Origin: Miscanthus floridulus
Lineage: Eukaryota; Streptophyta; Magnoliopsida; Poales; Poaceae
Direction of reading: 5' to 3'
Length of the DNA: 64,000 nucleotides
NCBI RefSeq assembly: GCF_019320115.1
Contig: NC_089584.1
Location: 53,999,633 to 54,063,632, forward strand
The notes under the pieces are model-generated. The model saw nothing but the letters and a program-made list of their open reading frames with translations, made no database searches and had not been told where the DNA came from. Below, in pieces: positions 22,946 through 33,296 of this stretch. The translations under genes and the position numbers were made by a program. Numbering within the stretch: the stretch's first letter is position 1; each line of letters starts with the position of its first letter.

Positions 22946-24080
22946 TTGGAAGCATTGTTGGAGGATGGATCTAATTTGTTACATCCTATTGTGCTGCACA
23001 ATATCACTATTAGTTGTTCACTTGAGGGCAAAATCATAGAACTGCACAAGACAGATGTAGGTATATTTCACATCAAGAGGAAGATGCAAGAGCAAGAAAC
23101 TAAGCATTTCAGATTAGATGAAAGAGGTGTGCTATGGTTTGAGGACCGACTTGTGGTACCGAAAGACCGTGAGCTTAGAAATCAAATTTTAGATGAAGTT
23201 CATTTGCCTAAATTGTCTATCCTTCCGGGTAGTAGCAAAATGTATCAAGATTTGAAAACCCATTTTTGGTGGACCAAGATGAAGAAAGAGATCGCCGCCT
23301 ATGCCGCTAGGTGTGATAACTGAAGTAGAGTAAAGGCTGTTCATTTGAAATCTGCCAGATTACTTTAGCCATTGCCTGTTCTAGGCTAGAAATGGGAAGA
23401 AGTAAGTATGGACTTTATCATAGGCCTTCCAATGACACAACAAGGTCATGATTCAATATGGATTATTGTAGATCGTCTCACCAAGTCAGCACATTTTATA
23501 CTGGTGAACACAAGGTATCTAGCTAGGAAGTACGCTGAGTTGTATGTTTCTCAAATTGTGAGACTACATGGAATACCTAGGCCTATAATCTCAGATCAAG
23601 GACCACAGTTTATAGCTCATTTCTGGGAACACTTGCACCAAGCTTTGGGGACTAAACTAATTAGAAGCTCAGCATACCATCCACAAACTTTCGAATAGAC
23701 TGAGTGAGTGAACTAGATCTTAGAAGATTTGCTGAGAGCTTGTGTTATATCTTCCAAGGGTTCATGGGAGAAATGGCTACCTTTAACTGAGTTCTCCTAC
23801 AACAACAGTTATCAAGCAAGCATCAAGATGGCTCCGTTTGAAGCCTTGTATGGTAGAAAATGTAGAACTCCATTGAATTGGATTAAGCCCGGTGAAAGAA
23901 GATACTTTGGCATTGACTTTGTCACCGAAGCTGAAGAGCAGGTGCGCATTATCCAACAGCATATGAAAGTAGCTCAGTCAAGACAAAAGAGTTATGCTGA
24001 TAAAAGAAGAAGACCACTGACTTTTGAAGTGGGAGATTATGTATACTTGAAAGTGTCACCCATGAAAGGAGTATAGAGAT
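22946..24080 (+). pseudogene. Integrase of the chromovirus (broken)
   Basis: The zinc-binding part (MYQDLKTHFWWTKMKKEI...ARCDN) is followed by a stop near 23322 where the second Cys would be. The core shows the first Asp in SMDFIIGLP (about 23405), the second in IISDQGPQFIAHFW (about 23590) and the Glu after the HPQ motif near 23690-23710. That segment contains three stops in a row of short spacing, all consistent with C-to-T change. FSYNNSYQ, APFEALYGRKCRTPLNW and the basic RRRPLTFEVGDYVYLKVSP follow. Family role: insertion of cDNA. Confidence 0.91.
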
Positions 24081-24436
24081 TTGGAGTGAAAAGAAAGCTT
24101 GCACCTAGATATGTAGGGCCATATAAGATTACTGAATGGAAGGGGAATGTCGTTTACAAGTTACAGCTTCCCCCAAAGATGAGTGCCAATTTTGATGTCT
24201 TCCATGTTTCTTAGTTGAAGAGATGTCTTCGCATACCTAAGGAAGCCATTGCACCCACCAATATTGAGCTCCAATCGGATTTGACCTATGAAGAGAAACC
24301 AATCTGAGTGTTAGAAGAGATGGAAAGAGTAACACGGAGTAAGGTCATTAAGTTCTACAAGGTGGTGTGGAATAACCACAGTGAACAAGATGATTACTTA
24401 TGTGAGGTTTATCCCGTCTTTGTCAAAGAATGGTAG
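24081..24436 (+). pseudogene. Integrase C-terminus with chromodomain
   Basis: After LAPRYVGPYKITEWKGNVVY and FDVFHVS the frame reads LTYEEKPI, VLEEMERVTRSKVIKFYKV and VWNNHSEQDDYLCE, the pattern of a Tekay-type chromodomain (integrase-linked reader thought to guide insertion into heterochromatin). Three stops interrupt it; the natural stop follows KEW at 24434-24436. The residues before YLCE are shortened compared with the other chromovirus in this window (NRHSMDEATWEREEDL). Confidence 0.85.
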
Positions 24437-24466
24437 GTCTTGCAAATCTTGGGACGAGATTTCTAT

Positions 24467-24479
24467 AAGGGGTAGGGGT
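24467..24479 (+). other. Polypurine tract of the chromovirus
   Basis: AAGGGGTAGGGGT immediately before the 3' LTR start TGTAACACCC. Confidence 0.85.
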
Positions 24480-27400
24480 TGTAACACCCTAGGTGTTAGG
24501 CTTGCATAATTTGACTTGTATTGCATGAGCATAATCATCAAGCATTCATATATAAGCTTTTACATATGAGACATAAACTGAAACATGTGAAACATGCCTT
24601 GTTATTTCATGTTTCCTATGTGTATGCTTATGATCATGTGTGAATAAGTGTAAATGGTTGATGTTGGTCACTGAAGCACCTTAGCTACACTTAGGATGAC
24701 TATTGGAACATTGTTCATGAAGATCACTTTATCTAATTAAGCTCCTAAGTGATGATATGCTTATTGACCTAGGAAGTATTATGTGTAACCAATGTATGAT
24801 ATGCTTGTGTGACCTTAGGAATACCTTAACCATGTTTATAATGTCACTATGAACAACTTTGGTATTCATGACTAGGGCTAGTTTGGTCTCTAAGTCATAA
24901 TTGTAGTGTAATTCATCATTTGAAAGTGGTATGTTTGACATAGGTTGAACTATGTCATAGAGCCTTTGCATGGATGCGTATGCTAAAGCAAAGATGTAGT
25001 ATTTGAGTAGAGCAACAACTTTTATTTTTGGGTCATAGGCAAGTTCAGCTCCTAACATACTTGAATTTGGCTCACAAGAATCAATATTTCACTGTTTTTA
25101 GCACTTAGGAAATTTAGGTAAGTCATTTGAACTGACAGTGTCGACACAGCCTACTTTGTGATGATCTAACTCCCTAACTGTTGAGAATTAGACTTTGACT
25201 TCTAAAAAAATTTGTAGCTGGTACATAGCTCTACAAATCTTGTTTTAACTATGTACACTAATTCGCCACTATTTAGGAGATTGATTGTTTGAAAACTCGC
25301 TATCAGGCTCGCCATCGGGCGCTGATGAACGCCGTGTCGCACCATGTCATGGCCGACCATGGGCAGAGAAAGGCCACCACTGGCCAGCATTAGGCCCTTG
25401 CCGTAGCGCGCTGGCACTTGATATCTGAGACCCCGCGCACCTCCTCTCGCACTCAGGTGCTCACTCTCTCCCTCTCCACTGGGTTCTCTTGCGCTCGCCG
25501 TGGAGAACCGAGCGCCGCCGAGCACCTACACCACTCCACCATTGCCTAGCACCTGCTCCACCGTGCCATTGCCACCTCCATCTCATAGCTAGCTTCGATG
25601 TGTTCCCCTCTACCTCCTTGATGTGGTTGCAGCGCTAGACGAGCTACGGTGAGGGCGAAATCTTCATTTCCGTCCTCTCCGGAGAGCTCGGCTTCCATGG
25701 CCGCCACCACAGTGAGCTCACCGCTGCTCAACTCTGTCACACATTCCTTCACCTTTGTTGCATTAGGGCTTGGTCAGGGTGTACTCTAGCCGGTAGCATG
25801 ACGTTACTGTGATTGGTTGCCTCGCCGATGCGGAACACGATGGCCAGCGCCATCGCGCTCTTACCGCCGTGCCACTGCGCACACGGGCAGATCTTGTCAG
25901 AGCACCTCACCTAGTCTAGGTAGTCGCAATAGGGTCACATCATCACCACGGAGCTCATGCGCTCTTCACCTGGCCTTTCTGTGGTCGGAGACGACCGGCG
26001 ACGAGGTGGCTCATGTACGTCCACACCTCCAATACCTATGTCAGTAGATGCGGGTTGGTGTGTAGATCACGATGGTGTGGTTAGTTTCACCGGAGTTCTC
26101 ACCGTCGGTGAGATAACGCTGGGCGACCACCGTGCTCTACTTCGGCTCACTGACGGGTGGACTCCACTGACCCATGGGTCCCCTCTGTCAACGACTACTA
26201 GTTAGGGTTTCTGTTAATTCTTTCATAGATTTTTGTACGAACTTTGAAAAATCATAAGTTGAGTTGTTGATGTCCATTTTTGGTGAACTAAATTTTGTTG
26301 TGTTCCTTATGAAGTATAGTATTTTATAGAAACATGAGATGTATAGTTTCTAGTATTTTTGTTGGCGAATAAAATATAGCTAGATAAGTGCTTTTTTAAT
26401 GTTTATAATTTTGTAAAATGTGTAACTTGAGCTAGGGATGTGATAAAATTGTGATTCCAATTTTTCTAGTCTTGTATTGACATGCTCTAGCTAGGAAAAA
26501 TATAAAACTTGCAGTAAACCTGATTGAAATATGATCTTTCTATTTATCTATTAATAAATGGCATTTTATGAGGAAAATTATAGGGATAAAACTATGTAAC
26601 ATATTGCTATGCAAATTTTTGTACAGTAGTATGGCACTAATATGAAGCTAGGAAAAATATATAATCTGTTATTTGACACTTTTCTAAAGGGTTAACTATT
26701 TTCACTAAAATAGACCTTGCTAGTTTGTCATTTTTGCATAGGATGTTACCCATGTGCAAATGGTATGAAATTTTCAAAATAATCTATTGCAAGTACTAGG
26801 AAGCTACTGTAATTTTATGAGAATTTATTGTGCAAATTTGGTATATATTTGATATTTCCCCTAATTATCTAATTAAATAAATAAAGGCATTTAAATAAAT
26901 AGATTGTGCTTGACCATAATGTTTTCTATGGTTCTTGTGATGCATATGAACTGTTGGTCTTAATAGTAAGGCTTATAAGCAAGTGGTTGTATACAACTAA
27001 TTAAATTATTGCTTTATAATTCAAATAAATGCCTGCATGTATAGTTTCGGTTGTTTGGATGATTTCATGTTGATAATTGCCTTTTCTGTAAAACTTGTTA
27101 ACAACAAAGTTGTAGATAACTTTCTAATATACCTTGTGTTAAATTTTCATGGTCATAGGCCTTAGGGTTTAGGAGTTTTGGCTATTAGAAGTTTGCTGTC
27201 CTAATTGTTTGCTCTCAGGATAGATTTGATTAATTGAATTGTTTGACCTAGATAACTATTGAATAACCTTAAGAATATTAAAACAAAGTTGTAGACAATT
27301 TCATAATATTTCCAAAATGTCCACAACCTTATAATTTCAATTTATATAACTCCAGTTAAGTTTAAAAGAAGTAGCTATTGTTTTGTAGTTCTATAAATGA

Positions 27401-29242
27401 ATTGCAGAAGTGTTTGCTTAAGTAATAGAGAATAGATATGCACCTACTCGATAGAATGGGATGCACTTGTTATTACTTTAACACCATGCTATTGAAAATA
27501 CTTACGAGGATGCATTCATCACATTTTATTATATTATACATGTCGTCATACATGCATTCGCAATATCTTATTCTATGATCATGCATATAGGATCGGCCGA
27601 GGAGATAACGTTGCTGGAATTCAACGAAGAAGAGAAAGGGGATCAGCAGGAGACTCCTCAAGCCATAGCTCTAGGAGAAGAGGAGCAAACTCCCAAAGAG
27701 CTCCCTCAGTGCCTAGATCACCGCCCCACCTCTTTTCTCAAAGGCAAGCCCCGGAGCATTCTAAGTATTCTAGTGTTTTACAAAATACTACTTGAGTCCT
27801 TTATGTTTGATACATTAGGTTATAAGAGTTGATTGGAAACACTTGATGCATGGAACTACCTTATCCATATATAAACACCATTAACCCTATGTAGGTCTAG
27901 GATCGAATATATGCTTAGTCATGCTTAGACCGGTAGAAGTTGGGTGATTTCCTGTCACCTACGAGATATAGGAGGATACAGAAGCACGGTTGGCTATATT
28001 TGCTATCATGAAAAAGAACCATGGGGTAACGTAAATGGAGGCCAAGTGGAGTCTATGTGTAGGTTGACTCATGTAATTCCGTCTGTGCCGATTAAGGACC
28101 GTACCGTTGTTGGAGCTTCTAACAAGATTGAACGCATGCCTATCACTTAGCTGGCCGGATAACTCGTTCCAACCGTGAAGCCGAGTAGCTCAACTCAAGC
28201 TGGCCCCCGCTCTATTAGAGTGCGCACTCTGGATGGTAGTAAGGAAGTGTGGGAAGCCAGACGTGAGCCCAAGGGCAGGCTAGGCCTGAACGTCCTGGCA
28301 GCTAGTTGTCCCTAATTGTGCGGCGCTGGGCGAACCCGCGAAATGTGGACTTGAGTTGTACCAAAGGTGACCGTTGATCGGGTCTACCTAGGTTTGTGTT
28401 AGGAATAAATCCCTAGCTGGTTCAAATCGATTCGAATCGTCGCCTCTCCCGGATAGTGAGAAACTTGGCTAGTCCCAACATCGTAGTAATTGTATTATGG
28501 AATGTGATGGTTCGGATAAACATGGAATTACTACACCAGTTATGGTTACTATTGTATGCTCCTAAAATGATATATCATATGTTTGGCACAGGATAGTTAC
28601 TAATCTAGAGATGAATAGCTATAATTAACTTGATGACCTAAGTACAACTATATAACTGAGTTAATTGCTTTTTATGCAAAAATGTTGTCAAGCTACCTCC
28701 ACTTATAAAGCCTTGCATAATCCTTGGAGTCAATTTATTTCTGGTTTATGACAGGTAAGTCTAGCTGAGTACCTTCTCGTACTTAGGGTTTTATTCCCCT
28801 TGTTGCAGATGGTACCGTCTATCACAGATATTGCAAGAATTGCTTCTATCCCGCCATGGATGAGGAGTGAGCCTTGGGCAGGCATCTTTAATAATCCCTC
28901 TTATATGCTTTTGTGGATGGTGATCATGTGTTGGCACTGTATTTGAACTATGTTGGCAAATGCTACTTTTGAACTTTAATTTGCTTCCGCTACTATCTAT
29001 CGAACTTGGTTTGTAATAACTCTATCTCATAATCTGATGAATGAACTGTATCTGTGAACTTTGTGTAACATGTGACATATATGTTGAATCATGTATGATC
29101 CTGGTTGTATGTGGATCGTTTATCGAGACCCATCATGGTACTCACTGGACAACCGGGTTTATATGGGCTCAAGTATGACAATGCAACCACTTATGGGCTG
29201 CCATTGTACTTGTGCTCTTATAAATTGGTCGGTTCCGTGACA
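24480..29242 (+). repeat. 3' LTR of the plus-strand chromovirus (4763 bp)
   Basis: Starts TGTAACACCC, ends CCGTGACA and is followed by the ACACC duplication at 29243-29247. Collinear with 13093-17844 apart from the small indels noted there. No ORF in it shows conservation. Confidence 0.93.
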
Positions 29243-29247
29243 ACACC
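29243..29247 (+). repeat. Target-site duplication ACACC, right copy
   Basis: Matches 13088-13092. Sequence of the interrupted LTR of element X resumes at 29248. Confidence 0.93.
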
Positions 29248-30050
29248 CATTGTCCAAATACAGACCAACTAGATGCTTGTATGATCCCATCCACTATGGG
29301 ATGGGATCCATGATAAGGGACTCAACGAAGAGGCCATCAAGACCAGTAAAGTGCCCCAACCCCGATGATTGGGGTCATGGCTCTCAGTCCTATAAAGCCA
29401 CCTGGTGAATGATGACCTAGGGCGGTTACCTACTTTGGGTATAGTGCCCCTGGGGACCAGGAGCGATGACGGAGGGCACGACGAACACCGTGTTGCATAG
29501 GACGGCTGATGAATCATCATCAAGGCTATAGTGTTGCCATGGTTGGCATAGTAGCGCCATGCCACACCTTGTTGCAATGCGGCCAGAAGACCATGACGGT
29601 AGCCATGACTGGACATGCACCAGAAGATAGCATAGCTTGCAAGCCAAGTTAGCTAGGACCTCCCTCAGGTTCTTGACCCTTTGGTTGGGAGAAGCTCCTG
29701 CTTTGTATGCACTCTGGCCCCAAACTCTATATAAGGGTAGCCAGGGCACCCTCTCTAGACATTCTAAATCCTCTACCATTCCATTCATTCACCATTGTAG
29801 TAGGGCTCCTAGAGCTTCTCTTCGGGCAGCCCTTTGCCTAGCATAGGACCTTCCACCATTCTTGCACCCCCATTGTAAGAACTTCAGAGCATTCAAGCAA
29901 AGAACACACACTCAATCATCTCTAAGACTAGACATAGGGCTTTGGCTTGAACCAGTATAAATCCTCATGTCTATTGGATGCTACCATCATCTTCCTAAAG
30001 CAGTGCAACAATCGTATAAGTTTACTAGTCTAGTTTACAAAATACCGACA
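29248..30050 (+). repeat. 3' LTR of element X, second part
   Basis: Continues 12694-13092 after the nested chromovirus. It carries a TATA box at 29728-29736 (TATATAAGG) followed by a typical R/U5-like region and ends ATACCGACA. The next bases, CAATAG, belong to the RNase H remnant of the minus-strand element. Confidence 0.78.
29728..29736 (+). promoter_or_regulatory. TATA box of element X LTR
   Basis: TATATAAGG in the second LTR part, about 320 bp before the LTR end; normal place for an LTR promoter. Confidence 0.6.
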
Positions 30051-30850
30051 CAATAGTAGTGGTGCCTCCGGATCTGGTACTGTAACTAGGAGTTTTGAAG
30101 CCATGCAGCTTTTGAGCTATTGGAAAGCTTTTGACTGTTCTGGCCCCCATTCCACTTTGTCTCTACCTCTCAGAGCTTAGAAGAATGGAACGCTCGTTCT
30201 ACTGATTTTGAGATGAATCTATTTAGTGCTGCTATTCTTCCTATGAGCTTCTGAACTTCTTTTTTGGTTGATGGTTCTACCATTAAGATTATGGCCTTCA
30301 TCTTTTCTGGATTGGCTCTTATGCCTTTGAGTCCTATAATATATCCAAGCATTTTGCCTCAGCTTAGGCCGAAGACAATTTTTTGGGTTTAGCTTGAGTC
30401 TAGCTTCCCTGAGGTTGGTGAAGGTTTCTTTGAGATCTGCAATGTGATCCTGGTTGATCCCATGTTCTTTAGTCCTTCGGGCATTCTAATGTAACAGTAT
30501 GTTCCAAAAGGAGTAATGAAACTTGTTTTTTCCTTGTCTTCCTTGTTGAGCTAGATCTGGTGGTATCTTGAGAAACAATCCTGGAGTGAAAAATGTTTGT
30601 AGCCTGCCACCTTATCAATGGAGGTATCTATCCTTGGTAGTGGAAATGGATCTTTCTTACAAGTCTTGTTTAGGTCTGTGAAATCTATGCATATCCTCAT
30701 CTTCCCAATTTTTTGGGTACTAGCACTACATTTGTCAGCCACTCTGAGTACTTGACTTCTCTGATTCATTTGCATCTAATAGTCTCTGTACCTCGGTCTT
30801 CACTGCTAAGATTCTATCTTCTGACATTTTCCTTTGTCACTGCTTTCTTG
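30051..30850 (-). pseudogene. RT and start of RNase H of the TAT-like element (broken)
   Basis: Reading leftward: KIGKMRICIDFTDLNKTCKK and DPFPLPRIDTSIDKVAG at 30600-30715, then SRYHQI near 30551. The part that should carry the catalytic YVDD motif is absent: GLKNMG near 30470 is followed almost directly by ADLKETFTNLREARLKLNP at about 30395-30455. Then GKMLGYIIGLKGIRANPEKM and VQKLIGRIAALNRFISKSVERAF at 30175-30355. RNase H opens with KVEWGPEQ and VPDPEAPLL before the break at 30051. Several frameshifts. This RT cannot be active. Confidence 0.87.
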
Positions 30851-30958
30851 GCTTCATTTTGGGGTTAATGTCAAGAGAGTGTTGTATGATATCTCTGCTG
30901 ACTCCTTTCAAGTCAGAGGTTGACCAGGCGAAGACGTCTTTGTTTTTTGCTAAGGTTT

Positions 30959-31560
30959 CTACTCTGCTTGTTCTTCCTTCAAAAGGTTGCCTCTGATAGT
31001 GACATTTCTATCTAGCACTACATTCTCCAATGGGACTGATTTTGTTTCTTCTTGATCTTTGAGATCTGTTTTCCCCTTTGGCATGTCTGGAGGCTCTGGT
31101 TCGTTGCTCTTGGCTAACTCGATAGAGTTAATGTTGCGTTGTGACTTGTAGATGGCTCTCTCTATGTTTCTTGCCTCTTTCTGACTACTGTGGACTGTGA
31201 TGGTGCCATGCAAAGCTGGCATTTTCATACACAAGTAGCCCATATGGATGGCTACATTGAACTTGTTTGCAAACCCACTACCGAAGATGGCATTATATGG
31301 GTAGTAGAGATCTACTACATCGAAGGTCATGTATTCTGTTCTTGCATTTTCTTGGCCTTCGAAGGAAACTGGTAGAGATCTTTTTCCCAATGCATCGATC
31401 TTCTTTCCTCCAAAACCGATTAGTGATGAGTCCAAAGGTTGCAACTGACTTCTGCTTAATATCATCTGATCGATGGCATTAACAAAAATGATGTCTATAG
31501 AGCTTTTGGAGTCTATGGGAACCTTGTTAATTTCTCAACCTGCTATATTGGCTTTGATCA
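30959..31560 (-). pseudogene. Protease region of the TAT-like element (broken)
   Basis: The catalytic motif near 31505 reads VPIDSKSSIDIIFVNAID, so the usual D-S-G is D-S-K. The segment 31465-30959 stays open for 168 codons: IGFGGKKIDALGKRSLPVSF, TFDVVDLYYPYNAIFGSG and KFNVAIHMGYLCMKMPALHG, the usual TAT protease-to-RT linker pattern. The next bases toward RT are frameshifted. Confidence 0.82.
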
Positions 31561-32459
31561 CCATGCCATCAGCGTGGGGGTAGCTTTCCAATTGGAGGTC
31601 TTGTTTTGAGAAAACGTAATGGGTGAATTCAACCAATCTGTGCAGCGTACTGGACCTTGAACTGCTATGTTGTTAACAAGCCTAAGATGATCTTTCTTCT
31701 TCTTCTTTGTCTAGAACTCCATTGCAGAGCCTCCGGCTATTAGCAGTATAATGCCAATGGTGGGCAGCGGTGTATGTGGGTTAAGCTGGTTTTCTGGGTT
31801 AGGCTTATTCTTGGGTATGGCAAGTTGTGGTGGGGGTGGTGGCGGAGGTAGTGTTTCAAGTTGTCTATTGTGAACTTGAGCTAGTTGGTTTGTCTCTATG
31901 AATGTTATATGCGGAGGCCTTGGGTTTATATAGGTGAGGTTGCCTTCTACTCGCTAGTTACTGACCTGCCCATGCTGCTAGGTGCTTGGCCGCCATGCGG
32001 GTAAGAAGTTGGGGTAGTATGAAGCTGCTAACACTACTACATAATGGGTAATTACCGCTGCCACTTTCACAGCCGGTTTGCTAAAAACTGACGGTGATGC
32101 TCGTCACATCCGGTTCGTTTTACAAACCGTTGGTGAAAATTTGGGTAGTTATCGCCGTCGGCTGGTAACATGAACTGGCGGTGATAAACCTATCATTAAA
32201 GCCGGTTTGTGTTACCAACCGATAGTAATGGTCGACCCATTTGTGGTACCAACCGCTGGTGAAAATAATTTTACTAATGGTTCGTAATACGAACTGGCTG
32301 TGATGAAATATGATGTAGCATAATAAAATTCATAACTTTTTCAAACAAAGTCAGATGAAAATAAACTTTATATCGACTTTTTTATTTGAAATTGTTTTCC
32401 GTCCCATAATTCTATTTGAAGCTTTTATATTTTAAAATTCAATTTTTTTGAATTATACA

Positions 32460-32880
32460 AACAACATCAGATGAAAAAATGATCAAAAGCAAAGTTACAG
32501 ATCTCGCTATGTTCTACAACTTTGTAGTTGATAACTTTTTCATTAGAAATCATTTAGGGTCTTAAATTTGTATCTTAAGTTCAAAAATTTTGAAATTTAA
32601 ATTTTGCAAATGACCTCGGATGGAAAATCAACCAAAACCAAAGTTATAGATCTCGATGAGAACTATAACTTTGTAGTTGATGACTTTTTCATTTGAAATC
32701 ATTTGATGTTCCAATAGTATGGCTAAAGTTTTAACGATTTGAAATTCAAATTTATCAAACAACCTCGGATGGCAAAACCACCAACATCAAAGTTGTAGAT
32801 CTCAATCAGAACAACAACTTTGTAGTTGATTATTTTTTTATCTAAAGTTGTTTAGGGTTCTAAATATTCATTTTAAAATA
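32460..32880. repeat. Imperfect tandem repeats of about 150 bp inside the CACTA element
   Basis: Three diverged copies start near 32460, 32605 and 32755, each with CCTCGGATGG-like, AAAGTTATAGATCTCGATNAG-like and AACTTTGTAGTTGATGAC-like segments. A weaker fourth start may lie near 32335. No coding potential. Confidence 0.8.
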
Positions 32881-32932
32881 ATAAGAAGTTAGTACTAAAG
32901 GAATATACATGTTGTATGGACATAAGTGACTT

Positions 32933-33082
32933 AGGGGCGGAGTGGTTAGAGCAGCTACGCGTGAGGGCACAGGTCACAGGTTCGAACCCCAGCACCACGT
33001 GGACTTTCGTGTGAAAAATCATGTGACTTGCGACGCACGACCGTGTGGCTAGCTGGTGGGGCCTTCCCGGGATTTAAAAAAA
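32933..33082 (+). ncRNA. tRNA-derived SINE-like segment inside the CACTA element
   Basis: GGCGGAGTGGTTAGAGC at 32936-32952 resembles a tRNA A box, and GGTTCGAACC at 32979-32988 is a full B box, spaced about as in tRNA-derived SINEs. Around them the sequence does not fold as a complete tRNA cloverleaf that I can support. It ends in a short A-rich tail (GGGATTTAAAAAAAA) near 33069-33081. I could not define flanking duplications. It is either a captured SINE or a tRNA-like relic; expression is unknown. Confidence 0.5.
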
Positions 33083-33296
33083 ATGCTATTTTTTATTTGA
33101 TTTTGGAATTTCTGAGAATCCTTATCACCACCAACTAGTAACACGAACTGGTGATGATAAGTTTTCATCACCGCCGGTTTCATAACCGGTAGTGATGAAA
33201 ATGGGCATCACCACTGACTTACACTACCGAGGGCCAAAACCAGCGTTGATGGGGGTTCTAGAGCCAGCGGTGAATACCTATTCTATAGTAGTGTAA

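Larger units (their letters stand above)
13093..29242 (+). mobile_element. Tekay/Del-like chromovirus (Ty3/gypsy), complete but decayed
   Basis: Full structure visible: LTRs of 4752 and 4763 bp, Met-tRNA-type primer site, extra ORF, gag, protease, RT, RNase H, integrase, chromodomain and purine tract, flanked by ACACC duplications. The chromodomain and domain order place it among chromoviruses. Long LTRs with TGTAACACCC termini fit Tekay/Del. The coding region carries many stops and frameshifts, so it cannot move on its own. Confidence 0.93.
10053..30050 (+). mobile_element. Ty3/gypsy-like LTR element X, 3' part, split by a nested chromovirus
   Basis: Seen as an internal tail (10053-12680), a purine tract (12681-12693) and one LTR in two pieces (12694-13092 and 29248-30050). 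Removing 13093-29242 and one copy of the ACACC duplication gives an LTR of about 1.2 kb beginning TGTTGGGG and ending CCGACA. X sits inside the RNase H region of the minus-strand TAT-like element. Its own 5' part is either left of the window or lost. The purine tract and LTR start resemble TAT-lineage elements of grasses; this is inference. Confidence 0.75.
32032..33293. mobile_element. Non-autonomous CACTA element (1262 bp) with TAA duplications
   Basis: The left end reads CACTACTACATAATGGGTAA and the right end, reverse complemented, CACTACTATAGAATAGGTAT; about 25 of the first 31 bases agree. Flanking TAA at 32029-32031 and 33294-33296 is the 3-bp duplication typical of the CACTA/En-Spm superfamily. 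Near both ends the word CCGGTTNGT/ACCGGTNGTGATGA recurs in both orientations, like CACTA subterminal repeats. There is no transposase frame, so it would depend on an autonomous relative. It splits the gag-protease linker of the TAT-like element. Confidence 0.93.

Noticed and set aside
32933..33005. Functional tRNA gene
   Set aside because: A and B boxes are present, but I could not support an acceptor stem or anticodon arm; more likely a tRNA-derived relic.
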